In this document: piece after piece, positions 1 to 9,481 of the stretch
Layout of the letters: each line of letters starts with the position of its first letter
How positions within the stretch are numbered: position 1 is the first letter of the stretch
DNA from: an uncultured Eubacterium sp.
GTDB lineage: Bacteria > Bacillota > Clostridia > Lachnospirales > Lachnospiraceae
Direction of reading: 5' to 3'
DNA length: 64,000 nucleotides
Assembly (NCBI GenBank): GCA_905235555.1
Contig: CAJOMD010000008.1
Coordinates: 1 to 64,000 of the forward strand
The notes under the pieces: generated by a model
What the model was told of the DNA's origin: nothing
Database searches by the model: none
The model's input: the letters and a program-made list of their open reading frames with translations, nothing else
Translations under genes and position numbers: made by a program

Positions 1-273
1 AAGTTTGGATTTATAGGATATGATACTGAGAAGGAAGAATTTTATAGCTACGGAAATGAAAAAGTGGATATGAAATCTCACGGCACAGGTGATGTATTTG
101 CCAGCACATTCACAGGCGCACTAGTAAGTGGCAAGTCAGTGTTTGATGCATTAAAAATAGCAGCTGATTTTACGCGAGCTGCTATACTTAACACGTATAA
201 CGATCCAAACTCAGTCACTTATGGAGTGAACTTTGAAAACGAAATACCATTATTGGTAAATTTATTGAACTAA
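1..273 (+). CDS. pdxY: Pyridoxamine/pyridoxal kinase, 3' end only (partial)
   Basis: This is the C-terminal part of a ribokinase-fold vitamin B6 kinase, which phosphorylates pyridoxal or pyridoxamine with ATP in the cofactor salvage pathway. The reading frame is open to the left window edge. It carries the family signature HGTGD, whose Asp is the catalytic base, followed by the usual helix (DVFASTFTGAL) and a C-terminus of YGVNFEN type seen in Firmicute pyridoxamine kinases. The GTG at 64 in the ORF track is an internal codon, not a start. It is the only clear housekeeping gene on the plus strand in the first 7 kb and ends at a strong shared terminator. PdxY versus another PfkB-family kinase cannot be settled from about 90 residues. 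Confidence 0.75.
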   Translation, partial: KFGFIGYDTEKEEFYSYGNEKVDMKSHGTGDVFASTFTGALVSGKSVFDALKIAADFTRAAILNTYNDPNSVTYGVNFENEIPLLVNLLN

Positions 274-286
274 TTCTTATAAACAA

Positions 287-330
287 AAAAGATGGTTCCC
301 AAACGACTTTCTCGCAGGGAACCATCTTTT
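287..330. terminator. Bidirectional rho-independent terminator
   Basis: There is a perfect 14-bp stem, AAAAGATGGTTCCC pairing with GGGAACCATCTTTT, with a 16-nt loop. T-runs on both sides let it serve the plus-strand kinase gene and the minus-strand DUF2752 gene that converge here. Confidence 0.93.
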
Positions 331-747
331 CTATTTTGTTAAATATTTATGTAATCTACCAAAAATGCTATTTTGTGGTTCGAAAACCACCACATTATCA
401 TGCACATAGAACATTCTATATAAATAAACCATTATGAACGCCACTACAGTAACTCCAAGTATAAAGTTGAACACTTTTTTATTAATCTTCTTCCTGAAAA
501 TACCAAGAGGAAGCCAAACAAAAACTAGTGGCCAAAGTGGGTGGTAGTGAAAAGCATCTGTATAATGTAATCTGCTCGCAGACCACAATGCTCTTGTCAT
601 TCCGCATCCCATACATGATATGCCTGTAATATATTTAATTGGACAGCCGTATACTGCATAAAAAACAGACAATAGACACGCTATAATACCAAGAATTATT
701 TTATTTGAATGCTTTTTAACTTTTTTCGCTTTAGTACTCAATTTCAA
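331..747 (-). CDS. DUF2752 family membrane protein
   Basis: This 138-residue protein has about three hydrophobic segments and the DUF2752 hallmark CMGCGMTRA (family pattern CxxCGxTR) near residue 45. The family's function is unknown; the paired cysteines suggest a redox or metal role, which is inference. The start is a TTG at 745-747, preceded by a good SD (GGGAAGGTG). The gene therefore overlaps the last 17 nt of metK, so translation is probably coupled. It ends at the shared terminator. An alternative TTG start lies two codons downstream. Confidence 0.8.
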   Translation of the reverse strand: MKLSTKAKKVKKHSNKIILGIIACLLSVFYAVYGCPIKYITGISCMGCGMTRALWSASRLHYTDAFHYHPLWPLVFVWLPLGIFRKKINKKVFNFILGVTVVAFIMVYLYRMFYVHDNVVVFEPQNSIFGRLHKYLTK

Positions 748-1897
748 TTACACCTTCCCAAGGAACGTTGATATCATCTCTACCAAAATGACCATACGCA
801 GCCGTCTGTTTATATATAGGTCTGCGCAAATCTAGCATTTTGATAATTCCATTTGGAGTAAGATCAAAGTTTTTATTAATGATTTCAATTAACTCTTCTT
901 CTGATTTCTTACCTGTTCCAAATGTATCCACTGAAATGGATGTAGGATGAGCCACACCGATAGCATATGAAAGTTGAATCTCGCACTTGTCAGCAAGTCC
1001 TGCTGCTACTATGTTCTTTGCTACATATCTAGCTGCATATGCTGCCGAGCGGTCCACTTTTGTGCAGTCTTTGCCAGAGAAGGCTCCTCCGCCGTGTCTA
1101 GCATATCCGCCGTAAGTATCCACTATTATTTTTCTTCCAGTAAGTCCAGCATCTCCATTAGGTCCACCTATCACGAAACGACCTGTTGGATTAATTAAAA
1201 TTTTTGTGTCATCATCTATCATGCCAGCATCTACCACTTCATCTATCACCTGTTCTTTTATATCCTTGTGAATCTGCTCCTGAGTAACATCCGGATCGTG
1301 CTGAGTAGAAACAACGATAGTGTTAACTCTAACCGGTTTATCGTTCTCGTCATATTCTATAGTCACCTGCGCTTTTCCATCAGGGCGAAGGTATGTGAGA
1401 GTGCCATCCTTTCTAACCTGCGCTAGACGTTTGGTTAGCTTGTGTGCCAAAGAAATAGGATAAGGCATATACTCTTCTGTCTCATTTGTGGCATAACCAA
1501 ACATCATACCCTGATCTCCGGCACCAGTCTCCATATCTTCTTCCTTTTCACCTTCTCTAGTTTCCAGCGCTTTATCCACACCCATTGCAATGTCAGCTGA
1601 TTGCTCATCTAGTGCCACCAACACACCACAAGTATCTGCATCAAAACCAAACTTGGCTCTAGAATATCCGATGTCGCGTATAGTGTCCCTTACCACTTTT
1701 TGGATATCAACATATCCAGTAGTTGAAACCTCTCCCATCACCAAAACTAAACCTGTAGTGATAGAAGTCTCGCAAGCCACACGGCTCTGTGGGTCTTGTC
1801 TCATCAACTCATCCAATATAGCATCAGAGATTTGATCACAGATTTTATCTGGATGTCCTTCTGTTACCGATTCCGATGTAAATAATCTATTACTCAT
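731..1897 (-). CDS. metK: S-adenosylmethionine synthetase
   Basis: MetK makes S-adenosylmethionine from methionine and ATP in the cytoplasm. The 388-residue length is normal for the family. The sequence shows the N-terminal [17 protein letters not shown] motif with the ATP-binding His, the signature [12 protein letters not shown] near residue 127, and the phosphate-binding GGGAFSGKD near residue 270. The ATG is preceded by AAGGAG. Only 40 nt separate it from the leuA-like gene upstream and no SAM riboswitch is visible there. It is therefore probably co-transcribed with the LeuA-AraC gene and followed by DUF2752. Confidence 0.97.
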   Translation of the reverse strand: MSNRLFTSESVTEGHPDKICDQISDAILDELMRQDPQSRVACETSITTGLVLVMGEVSTTGYVDIQKVVRDTIRDIGYSRAKFGFDADTCGVLVALDEQSADIAMGVDKALETREGEKEEDMETGAGDQGMMFGYATNETEEYMPYPISLAHKLTKRLAQVRKDGTLTYLRPDGKAQVTIEYDENDKPVRVNTIVVSTQHDPDVTQEQIHKDIKEQVIDEVVDAGMIDDDTKILINPTGRFVIGGPNGDAGLTGRKIIVDTYGGYARHGGGAFSGKDCTKVDRSAAYAARYVAKNIVAAGLADKCEIQLSYAIGVAHPTSISVDTFGTGKKSEEELIEIINKNFDLTPNGIIKMLDLRRPIYKQTAAYGHFGRDDINVPWEGVIEIEY

Positions 1898-1937
1898 AAT
1901 TGCTCCTTAAAACTTTCTTTTGATATTATAACACCAA

Positions 1938-3926
1938 TTACTTAGAATTTCTAAATTGAACCGGTGTCATGCCATATTTTTTCTTGAAAGTTCTAGTAAA
2001 GTTTTCTGCATTTTGATATCCAACTTCGTGCGCAATAGTTTCCACATTTTTATTTCCGCTCTTAAGCATTGTTCTAGCCTTCTTCATGCGAACATTAGTC
2101 ACTATATCGCCAAATGTCTTACCTGATTTATCTTTAATATATTTTGATAGATAAGTCTTTGTAAGTTTAAACTCGTCAGCTAATTCATCAAGTGTCACCG
2201 ACAAATAATTTGTATTAATGTAGTTTAAAATTTCTGTTAGTCTTTCATCCTGGTCATCTTTATCTTTTAGGGTGACCACATACTGATTAACAGCTGAAGT
2301 CAAAGCATTGATTGATGATTTGATAATATCTTCATCAATGCCTACACCCCAGAACATTGTTCCGTTGCAGCTGATTCCCACATATGAAACAGCCTTAGAT
2401 GAAGACCCACGAGAAAGCGAGTGTTCCTCGTAAAATGAAAGTTCGTAGCTTATATCAAAGAAAGATTTGAATGCGTTACTAACCGCGTCTAATCTTCCGT
2501 TACCTGTGCTCTTGATAACTCTCTTCTTATCTTTGTAAACCATTGTAACATCTGAAGTGATTCCTCTAGTCTGCTTGAAGTGAACTTCGGGCACTGAGAA
2601 AATACTTGTATTGTTCACATACTTATCTTCAAAAATATGATAAATAGTCTCTGGTGAAAGTTCTGCATGTTCTTTGTCGGAGACATCCTTAATCATATAT
2701 CCCACCTCTTCGCGCATCTCCTGCGGAATAGATAGACCATAATTAGTTTTAAGAACATAACTTACGCCGCCCTTACCAGACTGCGAATTAATTCTTATAA
2801 CATCTGAGTCGTAAGTTCTTCCCACATCCACTGGGTCGATAGGAAGATATGGAACATTCCATTTGCCTTCTGGGTCTGCATCACGACATGCCATTCCTTT
2901 GGCGATAGCATCTTGGTGAGAACCTGAGAAAGCTGTGAACACCAAATCACCTGCGTATGGCTGACGAGGGCTAACCTGCATACGAGTAACACGCTCGTAT
3001 AGTTCACAAATCTTAGGCATATCACTAAAGTCTAACTTTGGATCTACGCCGTGTGAGAACATATTCATGGCAAGTGTCACGATATCCACGTTACCTGTAC
3101 GCTCTCCGTTTCCAAAAAGTGTTCCTTCTATTCTGTCTGCTCCAGCAAGCACTGAAAGTTCCGCAGTAGCCACACCACAACCTCTATCGTTGTGAGGGTG
3201 AACTGAAATAGTAACTGCATCCCTGTACTTCAAGTTCTTATGCATATACTCAACCTGTGTTGCGAACACATGTGGCATAGCATTTTCCACTGTGGCTGGA
3301 ATGTTAATGATTACTTTGTTTTCTTTCTTTGGTTTCCAAACATCAAGCACCGCATTACAAACATCTAATGCATAGTCCACTTCTGTTCCAGGAAAACTCT
3401 CTGGTGAATATTCAAATGAGAAGTTTCCATCTACTTCTGAAGCCAACTTATCAAGAAGTTTAGCTCCGTCCACCGCAATCTGCTTAATCTCTTCCTTACT
3501 CTTCTTAAACACCTGCTCTCTTTGAGCAACAGACGTAGAATTGTAAAGATGAATTACTGCGTGCTTCGCACCCTTAACAGCCTCAAATGTTTTCTTTATA
3601 ATATGCTCTCTGGCCTGAGTCAAAACTTGCACAGTCACATCATCAGGGATCATATTTCTATCGATAAGCGCACGCATAAAATCGTACTCTGTCTGAGATG
3701 CTGCTGGAAATCCCACTTCTATTTCCTTGAAACCTATATCAACAAGTAACTGGAAAAATTCCAACTTTTCATCAAGACTCATTGGTTCGATAAGCGCTTG
3801 GTTACCATCGCGCAAATCAACGCTACACCAGATAGGAGCTTCTTCGATATACTCTTTCTTTACCCAATCATAAGTAGTTTCTGGTGGCATGAAATATTGT
3901 CTTTTGTACTTTTTAAAATTCTCCAT
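1938..3926 (-). CDS. leuA: 2-isopropylmalate synthase fused to an AraC-type DNA-binding domain
   Basis: The first ~430 residues are a type-2 2-isopropylmalate synthase, which condenses acetyl-CoA with 2-ketoisovalerate in the first committed step of leucine synthesis. Visible motifs are [11 protein letters not shown] (N-terminal DRDG-type loop) and the metal ligand motif HPHNDRG. A LeuA allosteric-type domain follows (about 440-555). Residues ~560-662 are unmistakably an AraC/XylS double helix-turn-helix ([49 protein letters not shown] ending). Ordinary type-2 LeuA proteins end near residue 560. The reading frame is continuous and the ATG has an AGAGGT SD. The DNA-binding part suggests leucine-responsive control of its own or other genes, which is inference. 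metK lies directly downstream. Confidence 0.95.
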   Translation of the reverse strand: MENFKKYKRQYFMPPETTYDWVKKEYIEEAPIWCSVDLRDGNQALIEPMSLDEKLEFFQLLVDIGFKEIEVGFPAASQTEYDFMRALIDRNMIPDDVTVQVLTQAREHIIKKTFEAVKGAKHAVIHLYNSTSVAQREQVFKKSKEEIKQIAVDGAKLLDKLASEVDGNFSFEYSPESFPGTEVDYALDVCNAVLDVWKPKKENKVIINIPATVENAMPHVFATQVEYMHKNLKYRDAVTISVHPHNDRGCGVATAELSVLAGADRIEGTLFGNGERTGNVDIVTLAMNMFSHGVDPKLDFSDMPKICELYERVTRMQVSPRQPYAGDLVFTAFSGSHQDAIAKGMACRDADPEGKWNVPYLPIDPVDVGRTYDSDVIRINSQSGKGGVSYVLKTNYGLSIPQEMREEVGYMIKDVSDKEHAELSPETIYHIFEDKYVNNTSIFSVPEVHFKQTRGITSDVTMVYKDKKRVIKSTGNGRLDAVSNAFKSFFDISYELSFYEEHSLSRGSSSKAVSYVGISCNGTMFWGVGIDEDIIKSSINALTSAVNQYVVTLKDKDDQDERLTEILNYINTNYLSVTLDELADEFKLTKTYLSKYIKDKSGKTFGDIVTNVRMKKARTMLKSGNKNVETIAHEVGYQNAENFTRTFKKKYGMTPVQFRNSK

Positions 3927-3955
3927 AATGTTACCTCTTTCTGCAATATTGTGTT

Positions 3956-3984
3956 AAAATATCCTAGGCACACTTAATTTGCAA
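3956..3984 (-). promoter_or_regulatory. Predicted sigma-A promoter of leuA-araC
   Basis: Read on the minus strand, a -35 box TTGCAA is separated by 17 nt from a -10 box TATTTT, about 30 nt before the leuA start. The rest of the 168-nt gap holds the upstream gene's terminator. I see no T-box or leader-peptide structure. Confidence 0.5.
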
Positions 3985-4035
3985 TAATATTTGTCAGTTA
4001 ATTTGACCTATATTACACATATTTATAACAAATAA

Positions 4036-4071
4036 AATAAGATTAGTCAAGTTTTATTGACTAATCTTATT
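4036..4071 (-). terminator. Rho-independent terminator of the FN3 protein gene
   Basis: A perfect 15-bp AT-rich stem (arm GATTAGTCAA plus flanking AATAA) with a 6-nt loop is followed on the minus strand by TTATTTG. It isolates the secreted-protein gene from leuA. Confidence 0.85.
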
Positions 4072-4094
4072 ATAATTCTATGAATATTTAATTA

Positions 4095-5324
4095 TTATTT
4101 AACTTTGCACTTCTTCTTCGCACTCCATGAACCTGTGTATTCGTCGTTCATGCCTCGAACTCTGAAGTAGTATTTTTTCTTTCTCTTAAGCTTCTTAATT
4201 GTTACTTTATTCTTTGTAGTGTACTTTTTCTTTCCACCCTTGAAGTTTTTCTTGAGTGCGTAATTGTATTGATACTTTGTAGAATTCTCATCTCTACTCC
4301 AAGAAAGAATAACTGATTTTTTAGATTTAGATTTTGCTTTTACGCCAGTGATCTGTTCTGGTTCGTCGTACCATACGGCACCACCGCCGCCACCACCTGA
4401 TCTTCTAGTAGTAGTTTCTACTTGTGGTTCATTCAAGTTACCTTGAATGATATCACAGTTCTCTATATGAACTTTACCACTCCAAACAACTTCCTCATGT
4501 TTAATGATTGGTCCTTCTAACAAGAATGCTCCATACATCATTTCTACCTTAAGGTAATTATTCTTTGTGGAATCCATATCAAAATTAAACTGGAATCTCT
4601 TCTTTTGAGTAGTTATATCAAGATATCTTACAAATAAAATTTTCCCTGTTGAGTTCGTTCCAACAATTTTTGCATACTTATTATCAACTGGCTCATTTCC
4701 ACCTAGTTTTGCCATGTATGCGCCTTCATCTATATATGCATCAAATACCCAAGTGTATGTTCTGTTGCTCTTTAATCCTGTAGCTTTAGTCCAACTTCTA
4801 AGTGTATATGGATTATTGTCCATTAGATATGGAACAAAAGATGTGGTCTCGCCTTGAGGTGTTGTGGTTTCTCCCCACTTAGGTGGATCATCATTAGGTT
4901 CTGTTTCATCTGGAATCCATTTTCCTGACCAACCATTACTCTCAATATCTGCTACATATCCATGTGAAACACCAAACATTGTTAACTGATATGGATCTTC
5001 CACTTGAGGATTAGTAGTAGTGCTACCATGCTCAAAAAAATGGTTTTTATGTGTATAACTTCTTAGAAAATTAGTAGTTCCATCTGGTCCCACTGAATCA
5101 GGGAATTTATCACTGTCATCTGGAAGATATACACCATTAAACGCATTTAATTCCCACTGATTCCATTGATCAGTGGTAACACCTGTCTGCCAGAAAGTCC
5201 AAGGTTCAAGAGTGTACTGTGCTCTATCACCATAGGCAGCATTAACATCTTTAGTGCCTGTAAGCACCAACACCCCTAAAAATAACAAGGAAATTGGGAT
5301 TATTAGTATTGATAATCTCTTCAT
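4095..5324 (-). CDS. Secreted protein with C-terminal lysine-rich FN3-like domain
   Basis: This 409-residue exported protein has a signal peptide (MKRLSILIIP... hydrophobic core, ...VNA cleavage-type end near residue 29). An unrecognised ~270-residue, beta-rich, Trp/Asn-rich ectodomain follows, of the look common in carbohydrate-binding proteins. A poly-glycine hinge (SGGGGGGAV, ~318) leads to a fibronectin-type-III-like domain over the last ~90 residues. That domain is very rich in lysine (e.g. TTKNKVTIKKLKRKKKYYFRVRG). There is no LPXTG motif or membrane anchor. The SD AAAGGAG supports the start. Similar cationic C-termini recur in three other genes of this window. The ligand is unknown. 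Confidence 0.8.
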   Translation of the reverse strand: MKRLSILIIPISLLFLGVLVLTGTKDVNAAYGDRAQYTLEPWTFWQTGVTTDQWNQWELNAFNGVYLPDDSDKFPDSVGPDGTTNFLRSYTHKNHFFEHGSTTTNPQVEDPYQLTMFGVSHGYVADIESNGWSGKWIPDETEPNDDPPKWGETTTPQGETTSFVPYLMDNNPYTLRSWTKATGLKSNRTYTWVFDAYIDEGAYMAKLGGNEPVDNKYAKIVGTNSTGKILFVRYLDITTQKKRFQFNFDMDSTKNNYLKVEMMYGAFLLEGPIIKHEEVVWSGKVHIENCDIIQGNLNEPQVETTTRRSGGGGGGAVWYDEPEQITGVKAKSKSKKSVILSWSRDENSTKYQYNYALKKNFKGGKKKYTTKNKVTIKKLKRKKKYYFRVRGMNDEYTGSWSAKKKCKVK

Positions 5325-5401
5325 TTCGGTCTCCTTTATAAGTTCTTCAAACTATCTATTTTGAAATTGATTATAGTAAATAATTATAATGTAAATATGT
5401 T

Positions 5402-6694
5402 TTATCCAACCTTAAGTCTAAACTTCTGTTCTTCTTCTTCAGAACTAGCTATATCAATAACAGCTCCCAGTCCCTTTAATTTTTCGACGAATCTCTCGTA
5501 ACCTCTCTTGATATAAACAATATCATTTACTGTAGTAAATCCGTTTGCGGCCAGTCCAGCAACAACAAGTGCAGCTCCAGCTCTAAGGTCTGGTGCAGAA
5601 ACTTCTGCTCCCTGCAAACCACCTACTCCGGTGATAAATGCTGCATTTGATTCCACCTTAATAATGGCACCCATTCTATTTAATTCGTCTACATATTTAA
5701 ATCTGTTTTCAAAGATACTCTCTGTAACAGAACTATTTCCATGAGCTAGCGACAATACAGCTGTCATCTGTGGTTGCATATCTGTAGGAAAACCTGGATA
5801 AGGAAGAGTCTTAATCTTTGCTCCTCTTATAAAGTCTCCCGCTTTCACTCTAACCGCATCATCATATTCAATAACTGTACATCCCATCTCAATAAGCTTT
5901 GATGAAATAGACTCCAAGTGTCGTGGAATGACACTTTTAACTAACACTTCTCCACCAGTAGCTGCTGCTGCACACATAAATGTACCAGCCTCAATCTGGT
6001 CTGGAATAGTGCTATAAACTGTACCATGAAGTGATGGTACACCCTGAATTCTAATCTTATCTGTACCAGCACCACGAATGTTTGCGCCCATACTGTTAAG
6101 CATGTTGGCAACGTCTACTATATGTGGTTCCTTCGCACAGTTCTCAATGACAGTTCTTCCTTCCGCCTTAACTGCAGCAAGCATAACATTGATAGTAGCC
6201 CCTACAGAGACTACGTCAAAGAAAATGTGACTTCCAGTAAGTCTGTCAGCCTGAGCATTAACCATACCGTGATCAGTAATGATATCTACTCCCAATGCTC
6301 TAAAACCTTTCAAGTGCTGGTCAATAGGTCTGCTTCCTATAGCACAACCGCCAGGAAGGGCAACCTCAGCCTTGCTCATCTTTCCGAGCAAAGCTCCAAG
6401 CAAATAATAAGAAGCTCTAATTTTTCTCATCTGTTCATAATCAACAACATGAGATTTAATAGTGCTTCCATTTATTGTGACAGTATGTCTGTCAATTCTA
6501 GTAACAGTTGCTCCGATGTTTTCAATAGCATCAATCAATTGATTAATATCACTTACATCAGGTAAATTTTCTATTGTAACGTCTTCGTCTGTCATAATAG
6601 CAGCGGCCAATAAACCAAGCGCAGCGTTCTTTGCTCCGCCCACTTCTACTTCACCACTCAATGGTTTGCCACCTTTAATTACATAACGATCCAT
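5402..6694 (-). CDS. murA: UDP-N-acetylglucosamine 1-carboxyvinyltransferase
   Basis: MurA transfers enolpyruvate from PEP to UDP-GlcNAc, the first committed step of peptidoglycan synthesis. The 430-residue length is standard. The substrate-binding KNAAL near residue 22 and the active-site loop PGGCAIGSRPIDQHLKG, with the fosfomycin-target Cys (~115), are intact. The start has AGGAG. A strong promoter precedes it, and the 5' leader has two small palindromes (separate entry). The FN3-protein gene follows 77 nt downstream with no visible terminator between, so read-through is possible. Confidence 0.97.
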   Translation of the reverse strand: MDRYVIKGGKPLSGEVEVGGAKNAALGLLAAAIMTDEDVTIENLPDVSDINQLIDAIENIGATVTRIDRHTVTINGSTIKSHVVDYEQMRKIRASYYLLGALLGKMSKAEVALPGGCAIGSRPIDQHLKGFRALGVDIITDHGMVNAQADRLTGSHIFFDVVSVGATINVMLAAVKAEGRTVIENCAKEPHIVDVANMLNSMGANIRGAGTDKIRIQGVPSLHGTVYSTIPDQIEAGTFMCAAAATGGEVLVKSVIPRHLESISSKLIEMGCTVIEYDDAVRVKAGDFIRGAKIKTLPYPGFPTDMQPQMTAVLSLAHGNSSVTESIFENRFKYVDELNRMGAIIKVESNAAFITGVGGLQGAEVSAPDLRAGAALVVAGLAANGFTTVNDIVYIKRGYERFVEKLKGLGAVIDIASSEEEEQKFRLKVG

Positions 6695-6721
6695 GTTTAT
6701 CTCCTAAATGCATAAAATGCA

Positions 6722-6739
6722 ATGGATAAAATTATCCAT
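6722..6739 (-). promoter_or_regulatory. Palindrome in the murA leader
   Basis: ATGGATAAAATTATCCAT has 8-bp arms around a 2-nt centre and sits just downstream of the predicted murA transcription start. A second small palindrome (TGCAT TTT ATGCA) follows before the SD. It could be an operator or an mRNA hairpin; no regulator is identified. Confidence 0.45.
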
Positions 6740-6749
6740 AGTCAGAATT

Positions 6750-6778
6750 ATTATAACATCAGCCCCACGAATACTCAA
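6750..6778 (-). promoter_or_regulatory. Predicted sigma-A promoter of murA
   Basis: On the minus strand, TTGAGT is separated by 17 nt from a perfect TATAAT -10 box, about 55 nt upstream of the murA ATG. Confidence 0.75.
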
Positions 6779-6818
6779 TATCTTCTTTCTAGGAGCATTC
6801 ATTTATTTTTTATGTAAA

Positions 6819-7739
6819 CTATTTCTTCTTTTTCTTGTCAACCAGCCTAAATCCTACAAGAGAAACTTTGTCTTTGTCTAAGTCATAAGTCAAAGTCATA
6901 ATAACTTTTCTCTTCCCTTTTTTCTTGAAAATATAACTATTTGAAACAGAGATATCAGTGGCTGATTTATATTTGTAACTATAACTATATATAGAGGTAA
7001 ACTGTTTCTTCTTGGCGTTATACTTAAATTCTTTGTTAATGGAGTTAATCTTAATATCCTTTATGGCATATTTTTTGATTTTTCCATTCTTTGACCCCTT
7101 CGTCAAAACCTTAATATTTTTACTTGCAGCTTTTCTTATAGAATTTTTCACTGCCTTTTTATTTTTGAAAAGAGCAATCACATCATTACATTTTTTATCT
7201 TCATTCCTAATGGCAGTATAGTATCTATTCATTAAAGCATCAGCAGATGCACTGAGAGTATTCCTATACTCATTAGCCATCATCTCTTCGTCTTCATTCA
7301 CCTTGCTCAAATCAACTTGATAAGTTGGATTGAAGAATCCTCGTTTTGAAAAGTAGACTGTGAAGTTCTTCCTTGACTTGGTCTGATCATCCTTACAAAT
7401 CATAGTGATGCACTGTGTTCCATCCTTACTCTCAACTTTGCCTATATCATATGAATCTATCTCATATGTTTGGCGAAGACTCCTCATTTTTTCTATAAAT
7501 TTTTCTTTGCTAATTTTGCTAGTGTCTTTGTCCACCATCTTGTACATAGTGTCATAATCTTGCATTATAAATGCGCGAAGATATTTAGAGCCCTCATTTG
7601 TGGGATTGTTCGCATGTTGATAAACGGCGATTCCCATTCCAATAAGAATGCACGCAGCTATCGCTATTAAAATAATCACAAATGAATAAACTCTAGTCTT
7701 TCTAAATTTAGTAAATTTTTCTTTAAAACTTTCTTTCAT
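6819..7739 (-). CDS. Single-pass membrane protein with NTF2-like extracellular part
   Basis: I do not recognise a named gene. The protein has a short basic cytoplasmic N-terminus, one membrane helix (YSFVIILIAIAACILIGMGIAV), and an exported region. That region begins NEGSKYLRAFIMQDYDTMYKMVD, which resembles the NTF2-like/MecA_N domain found at the base of some penicillin-binding proteins. A second, lysine-rich half follows. Such domains are usually extracytoplasmic and often wall-associated, and murA lies next downstream, so an envelope role is plausible but inferred. The ORF-track start is a TTG. I moved the start to the ATG six codons later because an SD (GAAGGAT) sits 7 nt before it. Confidence 0.65.
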   Translation of the reverse strand: MKESFKEKFTKFRKTRVYSFVIILIAIAACILIGMGIAVYQHANNPTNEGSKYLRAFIMQDYDTMYKMVDKDTSKISKEKFIEKMRSLRQTYEIDSYDIGKVESKDGTQCITMICKDDQTKSRKNFTVYFSKRGFFNPTYQVDLSKVNEDEEMMANEYRNTLSASADALMNRYYTAIRNEDKKCNDVIALFKNKKAVKNSIRKAASKNIKVLTKGSKNGKIKKYAIKDIKINSINKEFKYNAKKKQFTSIYSYSYKYKSATDISVSNSYIFKKKGKRKVIMTLTYDLDKDKVSLVGFRLVDKKKKK

Positions 7740-7864
7740 TATTTTATCCTTCGTCAAATTTCTCTCTGTTTAAAATGTTAACCATATATCTTGATTTTTT
7801 CAAGGCTTTTATTTATCATAATACTGTAAGACAGAACGGGTTATAAAAAATAGAGGATCTTAAA

Positions 7865-8494
7865 ATGACAGAGACTAATAAGGAAATTGCAATTATTGAA
7901 ATGTATATGAAAGATGTGGAAAATATTCCTCAACTTTCAGATGATGAAAAAGAAGATTTAATAATGCGATTAGCTGATGGAGATTCTTCAGTAGTTGAAG
8001 ATTTAGTTAATTCGGAGCTTTTGCATGTTGCTGAAATGGCTCAGAACTATCGCGATAAGGGCGTAACCTTTGGAGATTTGATTCAGGAAGGAAACGTTGC
8101 ACTCACGGAAGTGATTTCCGATTATGATGGAGACGGAGATTCTGAAGCATTTAATAAATTGGTGAATGAAGCTGTGACAGAAGCATTTGAAAATGCCATC
8201 AAAGATCAAGCAGATTCGGATAAGATTAATCAACACTTAGCTGATAAACTTAATCTTTTAGATGACACTACTAAAAAGTTGACTGAAAAACTTGGTAGAG
8301 TACCAGAGGCCAGTGAATTAGCTAAAGAGATGGATATCCCTGAAGAGGAGGTAGATAATCTATTAAAAATATCTTTAGAAGTATTGTCAGTGAATGAAGA
8401 TAGTCATCTAGCAGATGATATTGATTCATCTATAGACGAAACAGAAGAAGATGTATCAGATGAAGATCCATTAGACTGGAGAATTAACGGTTAA
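7865..8494 (+). CDS. Sigma-70-like protein lacking promoter-recognition regions
   Basis: This 209-residue acidic protein aligns by eye with a primary sigma factor. Residues ~12-40 match region 1.2 (IIEMYMKDVENIPQLSDDEKEDL) and ~45-85 match regions 2.1-2.2, including the core-RNA-polymerase-binding DLIQEGNVAL. Residues ~138-185 match region 3 (LTEKLGRVPEASELAKEM, then EDSHLADDI like region 3.2). Where sigma-A has the aromatic/basic -10-melting segment (FSTYATWWIRQAI), this protein has AFNKLVNEAVTEAFENAI. It ends in an acidic tail with no region 4. It could bind core polymerase without reading promoters; that is inference. The SD AGAGG and the hairpin terminator frame it as a single-gene unit. 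Confidence 0.85.
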   Translation: MTETNKEIAIIEMYMKDVENIPQLSDDEKEDLIMRLADGDSSVVEDLVNSELLHVAEMAQNYRDKGVTFGDLIQEGNVALTEVISDYDGDGDSEAFNKLVNEAVTEAFENAIKDQADSDKINQHLADKLNLLDDTTKKLTEKLGRVPEASELAKEMDIPEEEVDNLLKISLEVLSVNEDSHLADDIDSSIDETEEDVSDEDPLDWRING

Positions 8495-8498
8495 ACAT

Positions 8499-8531
8499 AA
8501 AAGTAGCGGTGGAAAAACCACCGCTACTTTT
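8499..8531. terminator. Bidirectional terminator
   Basis: A perfect 14-bp stem (AAAAGTAGCGGTGG / CCACCGCTACTTTT) with an AAAAA loop is flanked by T-runs on both sides. It lies between the plus-strand sigma-like gene and the minus-strand transketolase gene. Confidence 0.95.
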
Positions 8532-8542
8532 TTATTGTGATT

Positions 8543-9481
8543 CTATGCAAATATTTCTTTAATAGTTGAACAAACTCCTTCGCCATCTAGTCTATACTCG
8601 CTTAGGAGTTCAAGGGCCGGCCCTGAGTGTCCATATTCATCATTGATACCAATCTTCGTCTGAACTGTTGGATGATATGAAACTAATACATCAGATACTG
8701 CATCTCCCAAACCACCAATCACTGAATGTTCTTCCACTGTCACTACTCTGCCAGTCTTCTTTGCGCTTTCAATAATAATGTCTTTATCTATAGGCTTAAT
8801 AGTATGAATGTTAATTACTTCGGCGCTGATGCCGTCCTTTAGCAGTTTGTCTGATGCTTCTAGTGCTGACGAAACCATAAGACCTGTAGCAATAATAGTA
8901 ACATCATCACCATCTCTCATTTTCACACCTTTGCCCAACTCAAACTTATATGACTCATCATTTATGATTGGGGCAGCCAATCTACCAAATCTCATATAAA
9001 CTGGACCTTCCATCTCATATGCCGCTTTCACCGCCTGACGTGCTTCTATAGCATCCGATGGATTGATGATAGTCATTCCAGGAATAGTTCTCATTAGTGC
9101 AATATCTTCGTTACACTGGTGAGTGGCTCCGTCTTCTCCCACTGAGATACCAGCGTGTGTGGCACCTATCTTTACATTTAAGTGTGGATATCCGATAGTA
9201 TTTCTAATTTGCTCGTATGCACGCCCTGCTGCAAACATAGCAAATGAACTAGCAAATGGAACTTTACCGCAGGTAGATAAACCGGCTGCTATTCCCATCA
9301 TATTTTGCTCTGCAATACCACAATCTATATGTCTATCAGGAAATTCTTTTTGAAATTTATCAGTCTTTGTAGCGCCCGCCAAATCAGCATCTAACACTAT
9401 TACATCATCATGTTCTTTTGCTAATTCTATTAGCGCATCACCATAAGCTTCTCTGGTAGCAATTCTTATCTCTTCTGACAT
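8543..9481 (-). CDS. Transketolase, C-terminal subunit
   Basis: This is the pyrimidine-binding plus C-terminal half of a split transketolase, which with the N-terminal subunit moves two-carbon units between sugar phosphates in the non-oxidative pentose phosphate pathway. The 312-residue length is typical. It contains DLAGATKTDKF, FPDRHIDCGIAEQNMMGIAAG with the family's catalytic Glu, and a C-terminal swivelling domain (VVTVEEHSVIGGLGDAV). Its ATG overlaps the stop of the N-terminal subunit (TAATG), so the two are translationally coupled in a 1:1 arrangement. A DXS-like function is unlikely, because DXS is a single long chain. Confidence 0.93.
   Translation of the reverse strand: MSEEIRIATREAYGDALIELAKEHDDVIVLDADLAGATKTDKFQKEFPDRHIDCGIAEQNMMGIAAGLSTCGKVPFASSFAMFAAGRAYEQIRNTIGYPHLNVKIGATHAGISVGEDGATHQCNEDIALMRTIPGMTIINPSDAIEARQAVKAAYEMEGPVYMRFGRLAAPIINDESYKFELGKGVKMRDGDDVTIIATGLMVSSALEASDKLLKDGISAEVINIHTIKPIDKDIIIESAKKTGRVVTVEEHSVIGGLGDAVSDVLVSYHPTVQTKIGINDEYGHSGPALELLSEYRLDGEGVCSTIKEIFA

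Noticed and set aside
974-1198. Plus-strand ORF inside metK
   Set aside because: Antisense shadow of a conserved enzyme; cysteine/serine-rich low-complexity translation, no SD.
3927-4094. Leucine T-box or leader peptide before leuA
   Set aside because: No T-box sequence, no Leu-codon-rich short ORF; the gap holds a terminator and a simple promoter.
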